62,291 nucleotides of DNA from Fidelibacterota bacterium (GTDB taxonomy: Bacteria; Fidelibacterota; UBA8477; JABMPR01): NCBI GenBank assembly GCA_024278595.1, contig JAJRSW010000104.1, forward strand, positions 1-62,291, given 5' to 3'. The notes below the pieces were generated by a model, which was given only the letters and a program-made list of their open reading frames with translations, ran no database searches and had not been told where the DNA came from. Positions 22,453 to 31,111 of this stretch are shown piece after piece. Each line of letters opens with the position of its first letter. The stretch's first letter is position 1. A program made the translations under genes and the position numbers.

Positions 22453-23746
22453 CTCCTGGTCCAATCAGGTCATGTGAAATACCCATCATGAGGGCATCGC
22501 CATAATCAGGGGAAAAATTGAGTCGCTTCTTGATATCGTCCTTTGAGAGCACAGTGATCATCTTATCCCCATCCACCTTATACCTGTGAGCAGCGATGTC
22601 CTCTCTCAACCTCTGGTGATCCGGAATCTGGATCAGGTCATCCTTGAACAATTCCCTGAGTCTCCAATACCCTTGAGATCGTAGGTTCCTGAAAGTGAAA
22701 GCAGTCCTACCCATGGCCTTCGGTTTCGCACCAGAGATGAACTCACGAACCTTGAAATTCTGCGCTCGAAGATTGTCCACAACACCTGCACCAAGTCCAA
22801 CACCATCTACGACGATCCTGTTTCCAGGGATCCGGTTCTCAACGGCATAGAGCGAAACTCGATTGGAAAGCGTGTGGGTATCCATCTTGGAGAAATCCTG
22901 CTGATTCCATAAGCAAACCTGGCTGTCATCTTCATAGATATGCGTCAGGACTGAAAGATCATCACCGTACCTGGCCACATCCACACCAAGCCCTTGTGTG
23001 CCCAACACCGACGGTCTAGTGGTATATGTGGCATTTCTAACCCACTTGAATGGGATCAGCTGAGCAGGATCGTCCTTCGTATCCCACTTGCCTTTGATGT
23101 ATCGTTCCCACTCGTCGTCCGAGAGAACATTCTTCAAATCCTCGATGTACCCTGGAGGACGGTGAGGATTATCAGTAGGCAGAGCTTGAATAAAAGCATG
23201 GTTCTTCAGCTTCTGGTCGTAGAAGCGTTTCTTCACCCAGGAATCCTCTGGGTTACAGGTGAGCATGATTCGCTTGGGGGGTCTCTGCCCATTAGGTAGG
23301 ACCCATCGTCCAGTCCTGGTTGCGATAATCCTAAAAGCCTTCTCGTCCACCTCATCAGCTTCCTCGATGCAAGCCCAGCCAACTTCCAAACCTTTGAGCT
23401 TATTCAGTTCCGGATCCTTTGTGACATCTGCTTCAATAAATTCAATTGTAGAACCATTGATAAGCTTAATGACCATGTCCGTTCGGTTAAACGATTTTAT
23501 CAGCTCAGGAGGACAGACTCTCAAAAAGGTCATGAGTGTGGTCTGTTTCAATCGTTTGAGAGTTTTGCGGATGAATACACCACGGTTCCCAGGATATTTC
23601 ATGGAGAGGTCCAACCCTTCACCTGACACGGCGTAGGATTTTCCTCCTCCCATTGCACCCCCGAACAGCCTGTATAGCTGGGGGGTCCTATGAAACTCTA
23701 CTTGCTTAGGGGTAGGGGTATAGAATTGTGCTGCATTGATTATCAT
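22427..23746 (-). CDS. terL: Phage terminase large subunit
   Basis: 439 residues. The ATPase domain has Walker A GGAMGGGKS at about 29-37 and Walker B WACIEEADEVD; MLTCNPEDSWVKKRF is the coupling motif region. The nuclease domain begins at GLGVDVARYGDDLSVL, with the first metal-binding Asp, and continues to the C-terminus. It cuts and pumps phage DNA into procapsids. Leftward, overlapping the small subunit by four bases, and opposite in direction to the other structural genes. Confidence 0.93.
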   Translation of the reverse strand: MIINAAQFYTPTPKQVEFHRTPQLYRLFGGAMGGGKSYAVSGEGLDLSMKYPGNRGVFIRKTLKRLKQTTLMTFLRVCPPELIKSFNRTDMVIKLINGSTIEFIEADVTKDPELNKLKGLEVGWACIEEADEVDEKAFRIIATRTGRWVLPNGQRPPKRIMLTCNPEDSWVKKRFYDQKLKNHAFIQALPTDNPHRPPGYIEDLKNVLSDDEWERYIKGKWDTKDDPAQLIPFKWVRNATYTTRPSVLGTQGLGVDVARYGDDLSVLTHIYEDDSQVCLWNQQDFSKMDTHTLSNRVSLYAVENRIPGNRIVVDGVGLGAGVVDNLRAQNFKVREFISGAKPKAMGRTAFTFRNLRSQGYWRLRELFKDDLIQIPDHQRLREDIAAHRYKVDGDKMITVLSKDDIKKRLNFSPDYGDALMMGISHDLIGPGVISGAEAF

Positions 23747-24168
23747 TCCGGCAAATCATCATCTTCGGACGATTTCTCTTCAGGCAAAGGGTCAGGGTCT
23801 GGCACAGCACTTTGATAGATGATCGTCTGGTCCTGCTCGATTCGTTGAACCTTCAAACCTAAAAGCTCATCAATTTCCTTCATAGCCTGAATAGCACCTT
23901 TGAAGTCTTCCTTCTGAATGAGGCGGGAATAGAGGAAGTTGAGCTTGGCTAAGGACTGTCCAAGTGCCTCCTCCTGGAAGCCCAGAGTAACCTTTTTGAA
24001 TTCAACAGTAGCCTTCTGCAAATAGTTGAAAACAGTTCGCTTAGTAACTCCCCACTTTTTTTCCACTGTTTGCACAATCTGACGAGTTCTAGCTCCAATA
24101 ATGAGCATGTCTACGATATCGGCAATCGCCTGTTCTCTCTCAGCTTTTGTAAGTTTGGGACCTCGCAT
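23743..24168 (-). CDS. terS: Phage terminase small subunit
   Basis: 141 residues. An N-terminal HTH (IVQTVEKKWGVTKRTVFNYL) for recognising the packaging site, a helical oligomerisation part (LNFLYSRLIQKEDFKGAIQA) and an acidic C-terminus. The ATGA overlap with the large subunit fixes the assignment. Confidence 0.8.
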   Translation of the reverse strand: MRGPKLTKAEREQAIADIVDMLIIGARTRQIVQTVEKKWGVTKRTVFNYLQKATVEFKKVTLGFQEEALGQSLAKLNFLYSRLIQKEDFKGAIQAMKEIDELLGLKVQRIEQDQTIIYQSAVPDPDPLPEEKSSEDDDLPE

Positions 24169-24190
24169 AATTACCTACCCATTGTGAAAA

Positions 24191-25465
24191 CTATGCTACT
24201 GCTGTGTTTTTAAGAATATTTCGAAGCTTTACAATCTGAGCGATAAGGTCGCCAGCGTTCGCCTTGGACACATCTTCCAGGTCCAGAAGATTCTTCCCTT
24301 CATCCGGTGTGAGAATCTCATCCTGAACCAGGCCACGAACGTTCTCGATGTCAGAAGTGTCTGAGCTGAGATCGATCCCTTTGAATTTGATTCGCATCTT
24401 TTTATCACGAAGCAGGGTTCGATTGATCACGCTCTCAAAAAGCCGTTGCTTGGGGCTTATGGAGACTTCTTTGAAGATTTTTAATTGCTGTTCCGCTTCA
24501 CCTCCACCGCCAAGTGAGCCGGATGTGACCACTCCCATTATCCTGGGGGGAACACCATGGCCGGAGAGAATTTCATCTCTAATCGATGTCCGAAGCTTCT
24601 GGAAGTCACCGTCCTTCATCTCAGCCATGATCTTCTCGAACCGTACCTTCACATTTGGATCATTGATGGGCAGATATAGCGTCTTGTGGGCGTTATCAAC
24701 TCCCTTCACGCTCTGTGTGAGAAAGTCTCGCACCAAAGCCTTAGTCGGGCCATCGAACTCGCCTCCTTCAACAATCACGGCGAGGGCTGGGATTGCATTG
24801 TTCTTAAAGAACCGATAGTTCCATTCAACAGCCAGCGCATCCAGGATCATGGACCCAACAGCACCTATCCAGTCCGGTCTGCCGTAGTAGGTGGAACGAT
24901 TCGAGGGATATTTGAAACGAATGACCTGGTTCTTAGCACGCTTGCTCATTTTCTTGAGACCATAGGGCGTAAAGTGGACTGTTTTGCCATTCAACTCCTG
25001 AATGAAAGTGTCCTTTGATTTATTTAGGTGCATTGTCTCACCAGGAATCCAGTAAAGCTCTGCAGGATCGCCTTTTCTGGTCTGGATCACTTCCAGGTGA
25101 CCGCCACCTATTTCCTCAAAGTCCATAAAAGCTGACAGGATTACTTCGTGAAAACTTTCGAGGGGGTTAGCCTGTATTAAAAACTCCGGCCACTTTTCCT
25201 CTGAGATATAGTCACCTTTTTCATCCGTGAGATCAAAACCTAACCCCACCGCTGCAACAGCTTTAAAGTTGATTGCCTTATGGTGATAGGTGTTATCGAT
25301 GGTTTTGAGAGCTGCCAGGTTTATGGGGTGAGGAACGATACCCTCTTGCTTGATGATGGTCTCTGAAAGCTGTGAACTTGCTTTTTTCACATTGATCAGA
25401 GAAGTCCCACTCGTACTGGTATCAGTCAGGGTGATGATCTCTGCTTTTGGGATCGTGTCACTCAT
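24191..25465 (-). CDS. Phage portal protein (PBSX-like)
   Basis: 424 residues. Segments NTYHHKAINFKAVAAVGLGF, VLSAFMDFEEIGGGHLEVIQ, YGRPDWIGAVGSMILDALAV and ILSGHGVPPRIMGVV are characteristic of phage portal proteins of the PBSX/HK97 type. It forms the dodecameric DNA entry vertex. It precedes the terminase genes in the leftward direction, an inversion of the usual terminase-portal order. Confidence 0.9.
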   Translation of the reverse strand: MSDTIPKAEIITLTDTSTSGTSLINVKKASSQLSETIIKQEGIVPHPINLAALKTIDNTYHHKAINFKAVAAVGLGFDLTDEKGDYISEEKWPEFLIQANPLESFHEVILSAFMDFEEIGGGHLEVIQTRKGDPAELYWIPGETMHLNKSKDTFIQELNGKTVHFTPYGLKKMSKRAKNQVIRFKYPSNRSTYYGRPDWIGAVGSMILDALAVEWNYRFFKNNAIPALAVIVEGGEFDGPTKALVRDFLTQSVKGVDNAHKTLYLPINDPNVKVRFEKIMAEMKDGDFQKLRTSIRDEILSGHGVPPRIMGVVTSGSLGGGGEAEQQLKIFKEVSISPKQRLFESVINRTLLRDKKMRIKFKGIDLSSDTSDIENVRGLVQDEILTPDEGKNLLDLEDVSKANAGDLIAQIVKLRNILKNTAVA

Positions 25466-25570
25466 GGTTGTGTGCCTCCGTGATAGAATTATTGATCATG
25501 TAGCAAGGTAGACACCCCACGAAATCCACTATCCGATGAATTGGTCAGGGATAATGATAATGATAGATAT

Positions 25571-25617
25571 GACCCTCATCTTCTTTTGAGGGGTCGGAAA
25601 GGTGGGAAATTCCCACC
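25571..25617 (+). promoter_or_regulatory. Two hairpins in front of the capsid protease gene
   Basis: A first stem (GACCCTCA pairing with TTGAGGGGTC, one bulge) is followed by a perfect 17-base palindrome GGTGGGAAATTCCCACC at 25601-25617. The ATG follows immediately at 25618. The second hairpin would hold the ribosome-binding region, so it could control translation of the head operon or bind a regulator. Confidence 0.55.
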
Positions 25618-26667
25618 ATGACAACAAAACTCAAAGACCTCACCGTGGAATTCATCTCGATAGTGCCAAATGGTGCGAATCGCAAAGAGATCATTTACAA
25701 GAACGAAAACGGTATACAAACCCTCCAGCTCCCCATCCTGAAAACAGATGAAGACCAGCACATGGTCTATGGAATCGTCTATGCCCCAGGTACCCCGGAA
25801 GATGCTGACACACAGGGTGATTTCATGGAAGCAGAAGAAATCCGCAAATCGGCCTTCGAGTTCATGTCCCAGGCAAGAATCCACAATGTGGATTCAGATC
25901 ACGATTTCGAAGCAGGAAAGGGCTATGTCGCTGAATCCTGGATCACAAAAGCAGACGGTGATCTGAAAGACCCACTATTCCCCGAAGAGCCGGAGGGCTC
26001 CTGGGCAGTTGGGATTTACGTCTCTGATGATGAGGTCTGGGAAGGTGTCAAATCAGGAGAACTCAACGGGCTTTCCATGGCAGGTGCCGGTGTCCGTGAA
26101 ACTGTGGAGAAGAAGATGAATTGGATAGAGAAAGCCCAAGAACTGATCAAAGGTGTGAAGGACAATTATTCTCGGAGAAAGCTCTGGGATTTGGTCTATG
26201 CCTTTACTGATGCCGTTTGGGATGTAATGAACGACGAAGAAATCACGGATAAGAAGGAAGCTATCAAGTCTCAGGTAACTGAGTTCACAGCTCTCCTTGA
26301 TGCCGAAGTTCTCAAATCCACCGTTGGAAAAGGAAACATTCAAAATTTAATAAAGGCTCATGAGGCACTTGGAAGTCTCCTGGGTGGAACCACTGATCAA
26401 GAAGAGGAGATCGAAAAAATGACTGATAAAACCGTAGAGACTCCTTCTCAGGTAGCCACTGAGGAGCAGGTCGAAAAAACTAAGGGGACTCCCGAAGTAA
26501 AAAAGTCTGAAGACATCGCAACCATTGTGAAGTCTGCAGTTACCGAGGCCGTCAAGCCCCTGGAAGACCGGATCGCCAAGCTGGAAGGCTCACCGGCTAC
26601 TGAGAAAACCTCTGAAGAGGTCAATAAGTCTGAGGACGACATTCCTCACACAATGTTTCTCGGTTAA
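25618..26667 (+). CDS. XkdF-like prohead protease with scaffold tail
   Basis: 349 residues. LKDLTVEFISIVPNGANRKE, then YGIVYAPGTPEDADTQGDFM and GVKSGELNGLSMAGAG, match the XkdF serine-protease family that cleaves scaffold and capsid proteins. The C-terminal 130 residues are charged and low in complexity (TEEQVEKTKGTPEVKKSED), fitting a fused scaffold. It opens the rightward late operon and is followed by the capsid gene. Confidence 0.88.
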   Translation: MTTKLKDLTVEFISIVPNGANRKEIIYKNENGIQTLQLPILKTDEDQHMVYGIVYAPGTPEDADTQGDFMEAEEIRKSAFEFMSQARIHNVDSDHDFEAGKGYVAESWITKADGDLKDPLFPEEPEGSWAVGIYVSDDEVWEGVKSGELNGLSMAGAGVRETVEKKMNWIEKAQELIKGVKDNYSRRKLWDLVYAFTDAVWDVMNDEEITDKKEAIKSQVTEFTALLDAEVLKSTVGKGNIQNLIKAHEALGSLLGGTTDQEEEIEKMTDKTVETPSQVATEEQVEKTKGTPEVKKSEDIATIVKSAVTEAVKPLEDRIAKLEGSPATEKTSEEVNKSEDDIPHTMFLG

Positions 26668-26704
26668 GCAACCCTGAATTAGAAATCCAAGAGGAATCAA
26701 TATC

Positions 26705-27688
26705 ATGACTGTAAAAGAATTCTTAACTGCCGTTCAGAAGGGTGCAATCACCACCTCTGTCGGTGGACAAATGTCCGCCCAGGATGCAGATGCTTTCATC
26801 AACCTGGTAAAGGAAAACAACCCGATGTATGGCTCGGAAGTCCGTGTCATCCCCATGAGCTCATCTGAAAAGAAGATCGAGATCATCGACCTTGCCTCTC
26901 GCATCATGCGAGGCGGTGTTGAGGGAGTTGCTCCCAGTGATACTTTCTCACCCACAATTTCACAACGTAGCCTGGCCTGGAAAGAGGTCATCCTGCCTTA
27001 TGATGTGACCTTTGATTTTCTGGAAGAGAACATCGAGGCACAGTCTGCCGATGCCCTTCTACAGGGCATGTTTTCAACCCAATTCGGTAACGACCAGCTG
27101 GACCTTTCTATCAATGGTGACGAGTCTCTGGCCGAGACCATCACAGACACTACTCCTGCAGATGGATCTGATGATACCACCGGTCTCACTCAGAACGATC
27201 ACACATTCCTGCGTATCAACGATGGTTGGGTGAAGAAGCTCAAGGCAGATGGTGTAAGTCATACTGCTGTATTGAGCGATTCCACAACCCGAGATTACAA
27301 AGGGATCATCTTTCCTGCTTTGATCGATAACCTGCCTGAGAAGTATCAGCGTGATCTATCCAAGCTGAGTTTCTTTGTGAATCCAGCTATGGAACGTGCC
27401 TACCGTCGCCAACTTTCCGCACGTGAAACGGCACTTGCCGATGCCATTCTGACCGAAGGTCGTCGGGTCCGGTTTGAAGGAATCGATATCGTTCCCATGC
27501 CAGGCTGGCCTTCTCTAGCCCCTGTGCTTACCGCCAAGCTGAACCTTGCTGTAGGTATTGGTCGTCAGGTCCGTGTTGGTCGCCAGATTCAGGAGCGGAA
27601 ACGTCTCATCGAGTACACCATTACTGCGAAAACTGATGCTGAATATGCCGTAGGCGATCAGATCAGCTACACAGTTCTAACAACCTAA
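26705..27688 (+). CDS. Major capsid protein
   Basis: 327 residues, HK97-fold type. Landmarks: VIPMSSSEKKIEIIDLASRI, SLAWKEVILPYDVTFDFLEE, SFFVNPAMERAYRRQLS, ARETALADAILTEGR and GIDIVPMPGWPS. These are typical of phage major capsid proteins with the P-domain and spine helix. It is preceded by GAGGAATC and follows the protease gene. Confidence 0.93.
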   Translation: MTVKEFLTAVQKGAITTSVGGQMSAQDADAFINLVKENNPMYGSEVRVIPMSSSEKKIEIIDLASRIMRGGVEGVAPSDTFSPTISQRSLAWKEVILPYDVTFDFLEENIEAQSADALLQGMFSTQFGNDQLDLSINGDESLAETITDTTPADGSDDTTGLTQNDHTFLRINDGWVKKLKADGVSHTAVLSDSTTRDYKGIIFPALIDNLPEKYQRDLSKLSFFVNPAMERAYRRQLSARETALADAILTEGRRVRFEGIDIVPMPGWPSLAPVLTAKLNLAVGIGRQVRVGRQIQERKRLIEYTITAKTDAEYAVGDQISYTVLTT

Positions 27689-27700
27689 TTCATCCTACCT

Positions 27701-27748
27701 CCGGTTGATTAAAGGGGGGAGAGTCGTGAACTCCCCCCTGCCAACCGG
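27701..27748 (+). terminator. Nested stem-loop after the capsid gene
   Basis: Outer arms CCGGTTG and CCAACCGG enclose an inner perfect stem GGGGGGAG/CTCCCCCC. There is no T run, so it may protect the 3' end of the abundant capsid mRNA or limit read-through, rather than fully terminate. Confidence 0.55.
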
Positions 27749-27784
27749 CGGATCACATTTCAGTAACCAATATTGGAGGTACAC

Positions 27785-28066
27785 ATGTCTGAAACAAAAC
27801 AAACTACTACAGGCCAAGAGAATACAACGCCTGAAAAGGCGAAGGCTCCCGAGAAAGCCCCTGAGACCCCCAAGGCAACGCCAAAAAAGAAGGCTCCCAA
27901 AGTACTCGCCAAAGTTCTGGTGGGTAAAAATGAGCTGATGCTCGTTGGTAAAGGGAAAAAGGTGTTCAAAGGTCGCAAGGTCGATTTCACTACGGTAGAG
28001 TGGAAGGCACTGCCTCAGTATTACAAGGATCTTTTCACTGACTACGTGGCTCCCAAAGAGGGCTGA
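27785..28066 (+). CDS. Unknown 93-residue head protein, Lys/Pro/Ala-rich N-terminus
   Basis: Starts at 27785 after TTGGAGGTACAC. The first 45 residues are a disordered Lys-Ala-Pro-rich repeat (EKAKAPEKAPETPKATPKK), followed by a compact domain (LAKVLVGKNELMLVGKGKKV). Position after the capsid gene suggests a head decoration or head-completion protein. Confidence 0.6.
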   Translation: MSETKQTTTGQENTTPEKAKAPEKAPETPKATPKKKAPKVLAKVLVGKNELMLVGKGKKVFKGRKVDFTTVEWKALPQYYKDLFTDYVAPKEG

Positions 28067-28075
28067 TTCTAATCC

Positions 28076-28504
28076 ATGTTTGCAACTGAAGCTACAGTCA
28101 TCACCGAAGGCAATCTGACCGGCTTAGATGAGTCCATTATCACACCTCACCTGATAAAAGGTGAGCGTGATCTCAAAAAGCTGGTACCGATTGCCACACT
28201 TGACCTTATCAATGGGCCAACTGACCCATTTGATGAAGTAGATAGTCAGGTGGTGACTGCTGCTGAATCTCTTATTGTTCTGGGATATGCACTCCCTTCT
28301 CTGGTCAACCTGGCCGGTAAAGACGGAGGACTCACTCGAACCCAGGGAATGGGCGATACACAGACGGTCTATGTGAGCCATCGAGAAGCTATGTCAATGG
28401 CAAAGAACTATCGAGATCAGGCAGTTCGATTGCTGAGTCCCTACATGGAAACCCAGCCAGATGGCTCCGTGAGTGCCGGAGGTTTTGATCTGTGGGAAGT
28501 GTGA
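28076..28504 (+). CDS. Head-tail connector (neck) protein
   Basis: 142 residues. Helical with ITPHLIKGERDLKKLVP and TAAESLIVLGYALPSLVNLA, then YRDQAVRLLSPY. The fold pattern and position fit the gp6-like head-tail connector family. It overlaps the next gene by up to 13 bases. Confidence 0.65.
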   Translation: MFATEATVITEGNLTGLDESIITPHLIKGERDLKKLVPIATLDLINGPTDPFDEVDSQVVTAAESLIVLGYALPSLVNLAGKDGGLTRTQGMGDTQTVYVSHREAMSMAKNYRDQAVRLLSPYMETQPDGSVSAGGFDLWEV

Positions 28505-29013
28505 AGCTCAAAGTGACTGATAAACCAGCTATCCTGGATGCCAAGGTGTCCTTCCTGGTAGCAAAAGACCTGGATCGACTAACCAATCGTGAAGGCAGTC
28601 TGCTGGTAGGCAAGGTCAAGAAAAAGATCACCTCGATGGGAAAAGTCGACCAAGGAGACCTCCGCAAATCTATCTCTTACGAGACCAGACGAAATGGCCC
28701 CCGCAATGAACTGCTCATCGGTCCCAATGTGAAGCACGCAATCTTCGTTCACGAAGGTACAAAACCTCACTGGGCACCTCTTGGCGCATTGTTGTTGTGG
28801 GCTAAAAGAGTACACCCGGACCTAAACCCAGTTCAACTCACTCTCTTCGCAAAAAGAGTTCAGTTCAAAATTGCCAGAAAGGGCACAGAAGCACATCCGT
28901 TCTTGACAGATGTATTCGAAGAAGAAGCCCCAAAAATAAGAAAGAGATTCAATTCAGGGGTCCATAATATTTTCCAGAACCGCTTTGGACTTGAGATAGG
29001 TGGAAACGCATGA
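28492..29013 (+). CDS. HK97 gp10-like tail/neck protein
   Basis: 173 residues, GTG start after a GGAGG site; a GTG three codons later is an alternative. GKVDQGDLRKSISYETRRNG, HAIFVHEGTKPHWAPLGALL and KGTEAHPFL are standard for the gp10-like tail-completion family. Confidence 0.8.
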   Translation: MGSVKLKVTDKPAILDAKVSFLVAKDLDRLTNREGSLLVGKVKKKITSMGKVDQGDLRKSISYETRRNGPRNELLIGPNVKHAIFVHEGTKPHWAPLGALLLWAKRVHPDLNPVQLTLFAKRVQFKIARKGTEAHPFLTDVFEEEAPKIRKRFNSGVHNIFQNRFGLEIGGNA

Positions 29014-29405
29014 CAATAAATGATTACTTGGTGCTCATAGTAGCACTCATACAGGCAAACCTAGCGGCTCTAGGGCTGGATGCGGTTCACGACCACAATG
29101 ATTTGTCAGACAAAAGGCTGGACGGGAACGAGGCTTTCATTGAGCTGGAATCCCAGGAGTTCGAATCCACCGAGGAGGATCGTTTCGCACTTGAGGTGTT
29201 AGCTCTCTTCCCTCATAGCAAAAAGACGACCCGATCCGTAACCCGGGCTAAGGGAGTGGCCTTTGTTGAGAAATTCAAAGAATTGATCTGGACTGACCTT
29301 GGTCACCAGGATTATCCACCGGACATAAAAGCCAATTTTGGTTTTGCAAACGTGAATGGCACTCGTGTGTTCGGTGTGAGCTGTGTTTTAACCGTTACGA
29401 TATAA
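29010..29405 (+). CDS. Tail terminator-like protein
   Basis: 131 residues with an ATGA overlap to the previous gene. The N-terminal helix (NDYLVLIVALIQANLAALGL) and beta body fit the position and size of siphovirus tail terminators, which cap the finished tail tube. Assignment is mainly by position. Confidence 0.55.
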   Translation: MTINDYLVLIVALIQANLAALGLDAVHDHNDLSDKRLDGNEAFIELESQEFESTEEDRFALEVLALFPHSKKTTRSVTRAKGVAFVEKFKELIWTDLGHQDYPPDIKANFGFANVNGTRVFGVSCVLTVTI

Positions 29406-29423
29406 AGCAAAGGAGCTGAGATC

Positions 29424-29840
29424 ATGCTGAGTAAAGACAAAATTTTAAATGGACCGTTCGAATTTGAGCTGTTCACTGATGTACCTGCATCGGTCATCGC
29501 ATTCACAGGGTTGAAAAAGGACTCTGTGAAGTTCGATGTGGAAACAGAGGAATACTCTGATGATATAGAAGACGGAAGCAAAGATCAGGGTATCTATGGC
29601 CGGAATGCGGTTTGTGAATTAACCATTTCTGAGCTTGACCCTACTGATTTGGCTTCCATTGAAGGTGGAACTGTGGACAATGCTGAGATTCGTTTTACAG
29701 CGAAGGGTAAGAAGGTCACCCTGCCGTCTATGGATTCCATTTCTGTCTCGGTCGAGAATTTCAAAACCAAGATCAAGATTCGGAAGTCTTTGGCTATTGG
29801 ACAGGCATTAACTGATGCCTTCACTATCGCTGCTATCTAG
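29424..29840 (+). CDS. Probable major tail tube protein
   Basis: 138 residues, beta-rich (FEFELFTDVPASVIAFTGLK, then NAVCELTISELDPTDLASIE). Size and position after the tail terminator match tail tube subunits. It has its own GGAGCTGAG ribosome site. No distinct family motif. Confidence 0.6.
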   Translation: MLSKDKILNGPFEFELFTDVPASVIAFTGLKKDSVKFDVETEEYSDDIEDGSKDQGIYGRNAVCELTISELDPTDLASIEGGTVDNAEIRFTAKGKKVTLPSMDSISVSVENFKTKIKIRKSLAIGQALTDAFTIAAI

Positions 29841-29852
29841 CGAGTAGCATAT

Positions 29853-30053
29853 ATGTCACCTGTCAGAGGTAAAAAGAAGGGGAAACCTTCAGTTTCACTT
29901 AACCAATCCAGAAGGGTCATGATGTATACGCCTGATGGTACACTAATCTCAGTACTCCGCAAAAAGATTGGTGTGAAACTACAGCAAGGTTTTTCCTTTG
30001 CAGACAGAGACACACGAAAAGCAGATCAAGCAAAAAGGTCCCTCAAGAAATGA
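29853..30053 (+). CDS. Small basic protein, 66 residues, unknown
   Basis: Rich in Lys and Arg (SPVRGKKKGKPSVSLNQSRR, end KADQAKRSLKK). Its stop overlaps the holin-like gene start (ATGA). No family recognised. Confidence 0.5.
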   Translation: MSPVRGKKKGKPSVSLNQSRRVMMYTPDGTLISVLRKKIGVKLQQGFSFADRDTRKADQAKRSLKK

Positions 30054-30289
30054 CACTTGAAGAGCGCAGACAATTGGAAGTCCTGACGGGTGCTGTTAAT
30101 GATCTCAATGTCAAGGTTACCCAAGGGCTGACTGAACTTAAAACGGAGCTGAAGTCATACCCCCAGGTGAAAGATCAGGTATTTTCAAATAAAGACCGGA
30201 TCACAGAGCTAAAAACTGCGGGGGTCGTTACCGTTGGGATCATGACCCTATTAATCACGGCTGTGGGAGCAATTGCAGCCATTTACTAA
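30050..30289 (+). CDS. XhlA-like holin/haemolysin accessory protein
   Basis: 79 residues: a charged coiled-coil region (LTGAVNDLNVKVTQGLTELK) followed by one C-terminal membrane span (VVTVGIMTLLITAVGAIAAI). This is the XhlA-type plan used in phage lysis cassettes. It starts the lysis module. Confidence 0.65.
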   Translation: MTLEERRQLEVLTGAVNDLNVKVTQGLTELKTELKSYPQVKDQVFSNKDRITELKTAGVVTVGIMTLLITAVGAIAAIY

Positions 30290-30301
30290 GCGAGGTTTAC
30301 A

Positions 30302-30697
30302 ATGAAAAAGCGTATCAGTATGATTTTCCTGCTGTCTATCATCCTCCTGCTGGGGAGCTTTTCCTCTTTAGCGGGTCAAGACTCCCAGCTCCGCCCGAAA
30401 AAGGAACTCAACTCTGAATTTGTCCTGGACGCTCAAGCTCCCGTTGTGTCGGAAATCCAAGTCCAGGAAGAGACTGGGAGCATTATTCAAGACTTAGAGG
30501 AGGTGGATCCTCTTGGTGACTGGCTCAGTCAGTTTGCCTGGTACCAGAAAATTGAACGCCTCCTCCCTGGTCTGATCCTGATCGGATTACTGCTGGGTAA
30601 GGTGGCGAAATATACCCCCGGAAAACAGGACGATCTGATCACCGGTGCGATCGTATTGCTTGCACGACTACTGCAAAGGAAAAAGCCAGCAAAATGA
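30302..30697 (+). CDS. Signal peptide protein with membrane segment, lysis module
   Basis: 131 residues. An N-terminal signal sequence (MIFLLSIILLLGSFSSLA) precedes an acidic domain, then a second hydrophobic stretch (LLPGLILIGLLLGKVA). It may be a holin or spanin-like component; family not recognised. It overlaps the DUF5675 gene by four bases. Confidence 0.6.
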   Translation: MKKRISMIFLLSIILLLGSFSSLAGQDSQLRPKKELNSEFVLDAQAPVVSEIQVQEETGSIIQDLEEVDPLGDWLSQFAWYQKIERLLPGLILIGLLLGKVAKYTPGKQDDLITGAIVLLARLLQRKKPAK

Positions 30698-31098
30698 AGC
30701 GATTCCACCTCCATCGGGTAAGCAGTAGCAGTAAGGTTACTATGGGAGCTCTGGTCCACCAGGGCATTCCATTGTTAACGATCCTGGAGCGACCATGGGT
30801 GTTCAATAAGCCATTCGAGAGCTGTGCGCCTCCTGGTACATATATCTGCAAGCGATACGTTTCAAAGAAGTATCCACTTGAAGCTCTGGCCTGGATTGTC
30901 AAGGACGTTCCTGGCCGGACCAATATGCTGATCCATGCAGGAAATACAGTCAAAGATTCCAAAGGATGCACACTTCCTGGGATCAGTTATGGAGAGTTGG
31001 AAGGTGAGCCCGCAGTCCTGAATAGTCGTGAAGCACTCAGGAGGCTTAACCAGATTACCGGCGGAGAACCATTTGAACTTGTAATTCACGGAAATTGA
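30694..31098 (+). CDS. DUF5675 protein, probable lysis-module enzyme
   Basis: 134 residues. RPWVFNKPFESCAPPGTYIC, VKDVPGRTNMLIHAGNTVKD and SKGCTLPGISYG are the conserved DUF5675 blocks, with a His in LIHAGN and a Cys in KGC that look like an L,D-transpeptidase-type site. The family is typically placed in phage lysis modules; the reaction is unproven. Confidence 0.75.
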   Translation: MKRFHLHRVSSSSKVTMGALVHQGIPLLTILERPWVFNKPFESCAPPGTYICKRYVSKKYPLEALAWIVKDVPGRTNMLIHAGNTVKDSKGCTLPGISYGELEGEPAVLNSREALRRLNQITGGEPFELVIHGN

Positions 31099-31111
31099 AA
31101 GGAGAAGCTGA

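Noticed and set aside
27705-27938. Rightward frame of 77 codons before the gene at 27785
   Set aside because: It is an Arg/Lys-rich out-of-frame shadow of the Lys-Pro-Ala-rich protein and begins in the stem-loop.
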